A stretch of 18,032 bases of DNA, from NCBI GenBank assembly GCA_046154545.1, contig JBJXGC010000119.1, positions 1 through 18,032 on the forward strand, read 5' to 3'. Positions 12,968-18,032 of this stretch are shown here, one piece after another. The DNA comes from JBJXGC01 sp046154545. GTDB lineage: Bacteria > Chloroflexota > Dehalococcoidia > Tepidiformales > Tepidiformaceae. The translations under genes were made by a program, and so were the position numbers. The first letter of the stretch is position 1. Each line of letters begins with the position of its first letter. A model generated the notes under the pieces. It did not search any database. It saw nothing but the letters and a program-made list of their open reading frames with translations, and was not told the DNA's origin.

Positions 12968-13555
12968 GTGACCAACTTCGGGCGCGCGGCCTTAGCGTGT
13001 GACGTCCTGGTGAAGCTCGCGCTCGTGGGGCTCCTCCTTTTCGCCGTGATCTTCCCTGATCTGCCACAGTTCGAAGGGAAAGCGGTGGCCTGGCGGGCCA
13101 TCACCTACCCGGTCGCCGCGCTCATCGTCCCGGCCGCCTGGTGGGCCTTCGCCCGCCGGAGCCGCTACCCGTTCGCCGCCGACATCCTCCTCGTGCTCCC
13201 CTTCACCATCGACACGGCCGGCAACGCGGCCGACCTCTACGACACCATCAGCTGGTGGGATGACCTCAACCATCTCGTGAACTGGGGCATCCTCACCGCC
13301 GGATTCCTGCTCGCAACGCGCTCCCTCGCCCTGCCCTGGTGGAACGCCCTTTCGGTCGGCATCGGCTTTGGTGGGGTGACGGCCATCCTCTGGGAGCTCA
13401 TCGAGTTCGTGACGTTCATCCGCAACTCGCCCGAACGGGCGACGGCCTACACCGACACCCTCGGTGACCTTGCCCTCGGGCTGACGGGGTCAGTCATCGC
13501 TGCCATGCTCGTCACCGTGCTCCTCCTCCGGCGGCGACAGTCGCGCGTGGAGTGA
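12968..13555 (+). CDS. DUF2238/VanZ-like integral membrane protein
   Basis: Predicted 195 residues from the GTG at 12968. I see about six hydrophobic segments (about 11-30, 45-61, 70-85, 102-121, 127-147 and 170-187). The middle block YDTISWWDDLNHLVNWG and the later LWELIEFVTF plus YTDTLGDLALGLTGS match the conserved pattern of the DUF2238 (YjdF-type) membrane family: WDD/H, WExxEF and DTxxDL. The role of that family is unknown. The start is uncertain: there is no ribosome site before this GTG, and the same frame is open upstream with another GTG (CGCGTGCTC, near 12927). It ends 16 nt before the ispG end, in convergent orientation. Confidence 0.7.
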   Translation: MTNFGRAALACDVLVKLALVGLLLFAVIFPDLPQFEGKAVAWRAITYPVAALIVPAAWWAFARRSRYPFAADILLVLPFTIDTAGNAADLYDTISWWDDLNHLVNWGILTAGFLLATRSLALPWWNALSVGIGFGGVTAILWELIEFVTFIRNSPERATAYTDTLGDLALGLTGSVIAAMLVTVLLLRRRQSRVE

Positions 13556-13571
13556 ACTGGGACGGAGCGGA

Positions 13572-14729
13572 TCAGGCGACGGGCTGCTTCGTGGCGATGA
13601 TCGCGTCCAACTCGACCCTGAGGCGGTCCAGGACGGTCTCGTAGGGGAAGTGGCCGAGTTCCTCTTCGCCCTTCTTCAGGTTCACGAAGTTCGGGGCACA
13701 CCAGAGGCCGAGGTCGGCGTCGTCCGTCTCACCGGGGCCGTTCACCCGGCAGCCCATCACTGCAATCGTTATGTCGTACTTCTTGGCGTACTGCGACATC
13801 TCTTTCACCTTGAAGGCGAGATCGACGAACGCCTCGTTCTCGACGCGGCTGCAACTCGGGCAGCTGATGATGTTCAGACCATGGTCCTGGAAGACGGGTA
13901 CCGAACGATACCGGCCGGCCTCGATGTCGGTGATGATCTGGTTCCCCACCTCTACCTCGCGCCACTTCTCCGCAAACGGGAGCGTCAGTGAGACCCGGAG
14001 CGTGTCCCCGATGCCGCGGCTGAGGAGCTGCTCGAAGGCAATCCGGGTCTTGATCATGCCATCGGGGAGCATGCCCGCCTCGGTCACGCCGAGGTGCAGC
14101 GGCACGTCAGGGCGCACGGCGGCGAAGCGCGTGTTGCCCTCGATCACTTTGCGCGGGTCGCTGTCTTTCATCGACACCACGTAGCGGCTGAAGCCGAGGT
14201 CGTCGAGGTACTGGCAGTGCTGCAGGGCGCTCTCGACCATCGCCGACACGCCGTCGAGTCCGGGCCCGTCGGCGCCCGCGAACTTCTCGGCCATCGCCGG
14301 GTCGACAGAGCCGCAGTTCACGCCTACGCGCATCGCGCAGTCGTGCCTCGCGACGTGCTCCGTGATGAATGCGACCTTGTCCCGGGCGCTCTTCTCTTTC
14401 TCGTGGTGATAGAGATGGCCCGGGTTGTATCGCACCTTGTTCACATGTGGGGCGACGATTTCGACCAGCCGGTAGTTCTCCTGGAGGTCCACCACGAGGT
14501 TCGCCTCAGGCACCCGTGCCCGGACTTCGGCCAGGCACTCGACGTCTTTCGCGCTATCGACGGCGATGCGCACAAGCCCGGCCCCTGCGTTGTGGAGCAT
14601 CTGGGCCTGGGCGACGGTGGCGTCGATATCCTGGGTGCGCGTGGCGCACATGGACTGGACGACGAAAGGCTGGCCGCCGCCGATGACGACAGACCCTGCC
14701 CGGACACTACGGGTGTTGGCTCGCTTCAT
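13572..14729 (-). CDS. ispG: 4-hydroxy-3-methylbut-2-en-1-yl diphosphate synthase (IspG/GcpE)
   Basis: Predicted 385 residues, typical for the short bacterial form. It makes HMBPP from MEcPP in the MEP isoprenoid pathway, using a [4Fe-4S] cluster and outside electrons. The N-terminal TIM barrel begins with VRAGSVVIGGGQPFVVQSM and continues with GAGLVRIAVDS and KVRYNPGHL. The cluster ligands are Cys290 and Cys293 (ISCPSCSR), Cys327 (VMGCRVNGPGE) and the cluster-binding Glu334. Start ATG at 14729; a TGCTAAACT extended -10 ends 6 nt before it, so it is probably leaderless, although GAGG also lies just upstream of the ATG. It stands alone, convergent with the DUF2238-like gene. The MEP pathway is common in Chloroflexota and Actinobacteria, among others. 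Confidence 0.97.
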   Translation of the reverse strand: MKRANTRSVRAGSVVIGGGQPFVVQSMCATRTQDIDATVAQAQMLHNAGAGLVRIAVDSAKDVECLAEVRARVPEANLVVDLQENYRLVEIVAPHVNKVRYNPGHLYHHEKEKSARDKVAFITEHVARHDCAMRVGVNCGSVDPAMAEKFAGADGPGLDGVSAMVESALQHCQYLDDLGFSRYVVSMKDSDPRKVIEGNTRFAAVRPDVPLHLGVTEAGMLPDGMIKTRIAFEQLLSRGIGDTLRVSLTLPFAEKWREVEVGNQIITDIEAGRYRSVPVFQDHGLNIISCPSCSRVENEAFVDLAFKVKEMSQYAKKYDITIAVMGCRVNGPGETDDADLGLWCAPNFVNLKKGEEELGHFPYETVLDRLRVELDAIIATKQPVA

Positions 14730-14735
14730 GCCTCA

Positions 14736-14744
14736 AGTTTAGCA
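14736..14744 (-). promoter_or_regulatory. Extended -10 promoter of ispG (leaderless-type)
   Basis: On the minus strand, TGCTAAACT: extended -10 with hexamer TAAACT, then 6 nt (TGAGGC) to the ATG. No -35 is visible. It shares the TGCTAnnnT form with the ssrA and glyS promoters. Confidence 0.5.
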
Positions 14745-14802
14745 GGGCGTCCGTGCACGCGCCGTTAATGGGGTGGGGATTCAACGTTTTGCGCGACCAT
14801 GG

Positions 14803-14834
14803 GCGAGCTAACGCTCGCGGCTGGGATGCAGCCG
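14803..14834. repeat. Two adjacent intergenic hairpins (REP-like)
   Basis: GCGAGC-TAAC-GCTCGC (14803-14818) is followed at once by CGGCTG-GGATG-CAGCCG (14818-14834). Each stem is a perfect 6-bp pair. They lie in a 204-bp gap upstream of ispG and after the end of the PEP-utilizing gene on the minus strand. No T-run is present. The twin-stem layout resembles bacterial REP-type units, but a copy elsewhere is not visible in this window. Confidence 0.6.
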
Positions 14835-14933
14835 TTGCGTACCCTCGGTTGAACGGGTCAGGAATCCGGATCGGTTGGAGCAGTCGAAGGCGTCTCTGGA
14901 GCGCGCGCGTGAGCAAGCGTCGCGTCGGGTGGC

Positions 14934-16448
14934 TTAGGCCTCGACCGTGACGGTCCCGGCTGATCCATCGACCACGATCGTCGCCCCATCAGGGATGAGT
15001 GTGGTGCCGTTTCCCGTGCCGGTCACCGCGGGGATCCCGAGCTCCCGCGCCATCACGCCCGCATGTGTCAGCGGCCCGCCGACATCGGTGACAAGGCCCC
15101 CGATCAGCCCGAAGTATCCCGTCCACTCCGGACCCGTCGCGCTCACGACGAGGATGTCACCCGCTTCGAGGGACTCGGCCGCATCCAGCGAGCTGAGCAC
15201 CCGCGCCTGGCCGCGGTAGACTCCAGACGAGGCGGCATGGCCGGTCACGGTCTGCGAGCCGTCGGCCTCGGCAGACGGACGCGCGCCCAGGTACCCGGGA
15301 GGGACAGCGGTTCGCCAGAGCGCCTGGAGGTCGCGGCGTTCGCGGATCAGCGCGGCGTCGATGCGGGCGTCCGGTCCCTCCAGCAGTTCCAGCAGTTCGG
15401 CACGTCTGAGGTAGAAGACATCCGCCGCCGCAGCCAGCTGGCCTCGGCCCACGAGGTGCGCGCCAATGCGCAGCCAGCGCTGCCTCGAGGCGGCGAGGAG
15501 GCGATGGTCTCCGATGACGTTGTGGTCTTCGCTCACGGCCGGGAGGTTGCGCGCCACGCCGAGAATCCGGACAAGTTCGCGGGCCTCCTCGCTGCTGGCC
15601 GCCAGGGTGCTGAGTTCCCCTTCCAGCGCCTCGCGGCGCGCGACCTGGGCAGCCAGCCCGGCCTCGGGGTCAGCCTCGTCGGGCTGATCGAGGTAGGCGG
15701 CGACCATCGTCAGCGGCCGGGAACGGTCCTCCGCCCATGTCGGCAGGTCCTGCAGATGCATCGTCGTCGTGTGCCCGAAACGTCCGATGAACGCGGCGAA
15801 CCGCTCGCCGAACTGCGTGGCGGTGGCGGTAGCGCCACCCGGCACCGTCCCCTGTCTGATCGCGGCCTCGACCAACGGGTCCTCACGGCCAAGACGGCTG
15901 AGGGCCCAGAGTTCGGCGACCCGGTGACGTGACTCGTTCGCGAACCCCTGGAGGAAGGCCAACCCGTCCGCCTCCCGGGCCGCGCCTGCCAACGCCGTCC
16001 ATCGCTGGAGAAAGACGTGGGCCGCGGGTAGGACGATCACCATCGTCTCCATGTGGAGCCGCATGAAGATCTCCCGGAACTCTGCCGCCTGGCGGTCGAG
16101 GGTGCTGGACCATTCGCCCTTCGCCACCGCGCCCGGGTCGAAGCCTTCGATCGCGGCGCTGGCGCTCTCGATCTCGGGCTGCCATCGCTCCCGCCAGGTG
16201 CCGATCCCGTTTTCAGCGATCGGCGCTCCGGCCAGCGCCGAGAGGTCGAAGCCGGCCCGGCCGTAGGAATAGCCGTTCACGAAAATCGAGCGCGGGAGGC
16301 CGTCGCGCGCGACTCCACCGGCGGTAAGGCCCATGTCCTGGATGAGCGGAGTCTCGGAACCGTGCAGGTGTTCGTCGTGGACCCACGAGATCCGCTCGTA
16401 CTCGGGGCCGGGCAGGGAAAACGCGACATCGGTGGTAGGGGCAGGCAT
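14934..16448 (-). CDS. PEP-utilizing-type protein without an ATP-grasp domain
   Basis: Predicted 504 residues from the ATG at 16448; an earlier in-frame ATG at 16556 is rejected because its extra residues are Pro/Arg-rich and it crosses the -10 box. The C-terminal ~75 residues are the PEP-utilizing 'swivelling' domain: GDILVVSATGPEWT, then DVGGPLTHAGVMARELGIPAV with the phospho-accepting His462, and ATIVVDGSAGTVTV. The N-terminal ~400 residues are mostly helical, with blocks such as FGHTTTMHLQDLPTWAEDRS and a helical stretch ending ADVFYLRRAELLELL, as in the central helical part of rifampin phosphotransferase-like proteins. The N-terminal ATP-grasp PEP/pyruvate-binding domain is absent, so it may need a separate partner or have another role. 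It has a TAAGCT -10 seven nt before the ATG. Confidence 0.85.
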   Translation of the reverse strand: MPAPTTDVAFSLPGPEYERISWVHDEHLHGSETPLIQDMGLTAGGVARDGLPRSIFVNGYSYGRAGFDLSALAGAPIAENGIGTWRERWQPEIESASAAIEGFDPGAVAKGEWSSTLDRQAAEFREIFMRLHMETMVIVLPAAHVFLQRWTALAGAAREADGLAFLQGFANESRHRVAELWALSRLGREDPLVEAAIRQGTVPGGATATATQFGERFAAFIGRFGHTTTMHLQDLPTWAEDRSRPLTMVAAYLDQPDEADPEAGLAAQVARREALEGELSTLAASSEEARELVRILGVARNLPAVSEDHNVIGDHRLLAASRQRWLRIGAHLVGRGQLAAAADVFYLRRAELLELLEGPDARIDAALIRERRDLQALWRTAVPPGYLGARPSAEADGSQTVTGHAASSGVYRGQARVLSSLDAAESLEAGDILVVSATGPEWTGYFGLIGGLVTDVGGPLTHAGVMARELGIPAVTGTGNGTTLIPDGATIVVDGSAGTVTVEA

Positions 16449-16455
16449 CGGCAGT

Positions 16456-16461
16456 AGCTTA
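16456..16461 (-). promoter_or_regulatory. -10 box of the PEP-utilizing-type gene
   Basis: On the minus strand, TAAGCT preceded by GC, then 7 nt to the ATG at 16448. No ribosome site. Its position suggests a leaderless transcript, independent of the small ORF upstream. Confidence 0.45.
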
Positions 16462-16512
16462 GCGTCGTAGTGGCTTCCCGCGCACGTGCTGATGGACGTC
16501 CTGCGCCGCGGT

Positions 16513-16713
16513 TCAGGGGCTGGGACGGCTACCGCCGGGCGCCGCCGTGAGGCCACTGCCCACGAAGGACCGCCGCAGATTGTTGAAGCGGCGCACCGCT
16601 TCTATCAAGGCCGAGTCGGCGTCCCCGCCGGCATGTTCAACCTGCAGGGCCACGAGGGTCGCTGCCAGGGTCTCGATGGTCTCCGCGAACAACAGATCAA
16701 CATCGGCTTCCAT
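16513..16713 (-). CDS. Small helical protein, unknown
   Basis: Predicted 66 residues from the ATG at 16713, with GTAGGAG as ribosome site. Most of it is predicted helical: EADVDLLFAETIETLAATLV, then DSALIEAVRRFNNLRRSF; the C-terminal tail (SGLTAAPGGSRPSP) is flexible. A longer frame upstream lacks a ribosome site and overlaps the MBL gene on the other strand. It lies 64 nt upstream of the PEP-utilizing-type gene and may be co-transcribed with it. The size and strand context are those of a small partner protein, but I recognise no family. Confidence 0.55.
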   Translation of the reverse strand: MEADVDLLFAETIETLAATLVALQVEHAGGDADSALIEAVRRFNNLRRSFVGSGLTAAPGGSRPSP

Positions 16714-16833
16714 GCTCCTACTTTCTACTCCGCGTAGGGATTGGTACAGGAGACGGACGGTGACACCTGCGTGACGAAACAGCCGGGAGGGCAGATGCTG
16801 GGGCTGGCGGCGACCGCCCGCCAGGAGGCCTGG

Positions 16834-17793
16834 ATGGCAGTCGCACTGCTGGAGGCTGATAGCCTCGAAATCACGACGCTGGTAGACAACCAGATCGACG
16901 CGCTGCTCCCCGGCGACGAGCAGGTCAGACGACGGCCCTGGGCCAGGGCTGGGGTGCATAACCCTTACCTTGACGCACCAGCCGTCGCCAGCCCGCTCAA
17001 GGCGGAGCACGGCTTCTCCGCCCTGGTCACGGTGGTCCGCGGCGAAGAGCGGCATACCGTGCTGTTCGACCTCGGGGTCTCACCGCACGGACTCATCGAA
17101 AACATGGACCGGCTCGAGATCGACGCGCGGGAGGTGGAAGCGGTCGTCCTTTCCCATGGCCACTTCGACCACACCGGCGGAATCGAAGGGCTCGTCGCGC
17201 GCCTTGGCCGGGCCGCGATGCCCCTGGTGCTTCACCCGGCGGCCTACACGCGCCGTCGCGCGGCCCCGCCGGGCTCCGAGCCGACACCGCTGCCACCGCC
17301 GTCCCGCTCGGCCCTCGAAGGTGCAGGTTTCGAACTGGTCGAGGCCCGCGACCCGTCGCTCCTCTTCGCCGGGATGCTGCTCGTGACCGGGGAAGTTGAG
17401 CGGGCGAACCCCTTCGAGCGGGGCTTTCGGTTCTTCGAACGGGAGATTCGCGGCGGCTGGGAGGCTGAACCGCATCTCCTCGATGATCAGGCCCTGGTCG
17501 TACACCTGCGGGACCGGGGACTCGTGATCCTCAGCGGCTGTGGCCACTCCGGAATCGTGAACATCGTCCGCCATGCCCAGGGCCTCACCGGGGTGCGCCG
17601 CGTTCACGCGATCCTGGGTGGCTTTCATCTCAGTGGGCCGTACTTCGAACCCGCGATCGGGCCGACGGTCGAGGCCTTCCGTGCATTCGATGCGAAGCTC
17701 ATCGTCCCCGCCCACTGCACTGGCTATAAGCCGCAGATGGCGATCGCGGCGGCCTACGTGCACAATGCGGTGGGCACGTCCTACCTGCTCTAG
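16834..17793 (+). CDS. MBL-fold metallo-hydrolase (COG1237 type)
   Basis: Predicted 319 residues from the ATG at 16834 behind a strong AGGAGG ribosome site (5 nt); the frame is open upstream but has no such site. The metal-binding core is SHGHFDHTGG with His108, His110, Asp112 and His113. Further family features are EITTLVDN near the start, AEHGFSALV (about 58), LSGCGHSGIVNIVRHAQ, the closing GGFHLSGP and HCTGYKPQ. This order (TTLVDN, HGFS, GCGHSGIVN, GGFHL, HCTG) marks the COG1237 subgroup. Some members are annotated as dihydropterin-ribofuranosyl-aminobenzene-phosphate synthase-like; I would not assign that reaction here. It is divergent from the small ORF at 16513. Its stop overlaps the next gene's stop on the other strand by CTAG. 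Confidence 0.88.
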   Translation: MAVALLEADSLEITTLVDNQIDALLPGDEQVRRRPWARAGVHNPYLDAPAVASPLKAEHGFSALVTVVRGEERHTVLFDLGVSPHGLIENMDRLEIDAREVEAVVLSHGHFDHTGGIEGLVARLGRAAMPLVLHPAAYTRRRAAPPGSEPTPLPPPSRSALEGAGFELVEARDPSLLFAGMLLVTGEVERANPFERGFRFFEREIRGGWEAEPHLLDDQALVVHLRDRGLVILSGCGHSGIVNIVRHAQGLTGVRRVHAILGGFHLSGPYFEPAIGPTVEAFRAFDAKLIVPAHCTGYKPQMAIAAAYVHNAVGTSYLL

Positions 17794-18005
17794 CTCGCCT
17801 CGTGGCTCAGGATCTGGGCTGACCATCCCTGGATACGGCCGCGGCTCCGGAACTCGTCGGCGCAGCAGCCGCAGAGCGCGCCCTCCTGGCGCACCTCGTC
17901 TCCCTTGCTGATGACCGCGTGCACTTCGCCAAGGATCTCGCAGATCATGCAGACCGTCCGTCCGACAATCTCATGTTTGTTACAACGGGCGCAGCTGGCG
18001 ACCAT
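17790..18005 (-). CDS. Small cysteine-rich, zinc-ribbon-like protein
   Basis: Predicted 71 residues from the ATG at 18005. The cysteines are Cys5, Cys8, Cys19, Cys22, Cys45, Cys47 and Cys48 (SCARC, VCMIC, LCGCC). Two CxxC knuckles 11 residues apart form a likely zinc-ribbon, and the CGCC may add to it or be a redox pair. No ribosome site is seen, and the upstream edge is close, so the start could be earlier. Convergent with the MBL gene. Confidence 0.6.
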   Translation of the reverse strand: MVASCARCNKHEIVGRTVCMICEILGEVHAVISKGDEVRQEGALCGCCADEFRSRGRIQGWSAQILSHEAS

Positions 18006-18032
18006 GGCGTTGGGCTGAGAGAAGTGGTGTTG

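Noticed and set aside
1..18032. CRISPR array, integrase or transposase
   Set aside because: No regular spacer-repeat array, no transposase motifs (DDE, RVT, HUH) and no integrase were seen in any frame.
1..18032. tRNA genes or rRNA other than tmRNA
   Set aside because: Apart from the tmRNA ends, I saw no acceptor/T-arm combination with a matching 3' end or rRNA conserved stretch.

Overview
The window is about 18 kb of high-GC bacterial DNA with dense genes on both strands. A one-chain alpha2-type glycyl-tRNA synthetase, the MEP-pathway enzyme IspG, a one-piece tmRNA and many starts that look leaderless or TTG/GTG suggest a thermophile-type Chloroflexota (Tepidiforma/Dehalococcoidia-like) or a related high-GC lineage. 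That placement is an inference; no single gene here proves it.

Layout. 1-1600 (minus): a partial APH-fold phosphotransferase and a pair of tiny membrane proteins, preceded by two nearly identical promoter-like elements. 1694-3779 (minus): two exported proteins of unknown function. The upstream one has clearly lower GC and Ser/Asn/Tyr-rich composition, as if acquired. 3873-4120 (minus): a small LuxR-type HTH regulator whose best start codon is followed by three 8-bp repeats that leave it out of frame. 4319-5074 (minus): a single-pass membrane protein, divergent from a class III nucleotide cyclase-like gene (5325) and an APH/EcKinase-like kinase (5899). The divergent spacer carries a perfect CRP-type palindrome. 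7006-8870 (plus): glyS, then a small antitoxin and a frameshifted RelE/ParE-type toxin. 8942-12283 (plus): an OmpR-type regulator and sensor kinase, a PepSY-domain exported protein and a lipoprotein. 12388-12750: ssrA (tmRNA) with a strong terminator. 12968-13555 (plus): a DUF2238/VanZ-like membrane protein, convergent with ispG (13572-14729, minus). 14934-16713 (minus): a small unknown ORF and a PEP-utilizing-type protein with the phosphohistidine domain but no ATP-grasp domain. 16834-17793 (plus): an MBL-fold hydrolase of the COG1237 type. 17790-18005 (minus): a small cysteine-rich, zinc-ribbon-like protein.

How the parts connect. The cyclase and the CRP-type site sit together and could form a local cyclic-nucleotide circuit, with the divergent membrane protein as the likely target. 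The two-component pair and the PepSY and lipoprotein genes form one envelope-sensing cluster. The recurring extended -10 motif (T)GCTAnnnT, often 6-8 nt before a start codon, suggests that leaderless transcription is common in this genome. The most distinctive observations are the possible phase-variable LuxR gene, the cyclase/CRP-site pair, the duplicated promoter element and the broken toxin beside an intact antitoxin.
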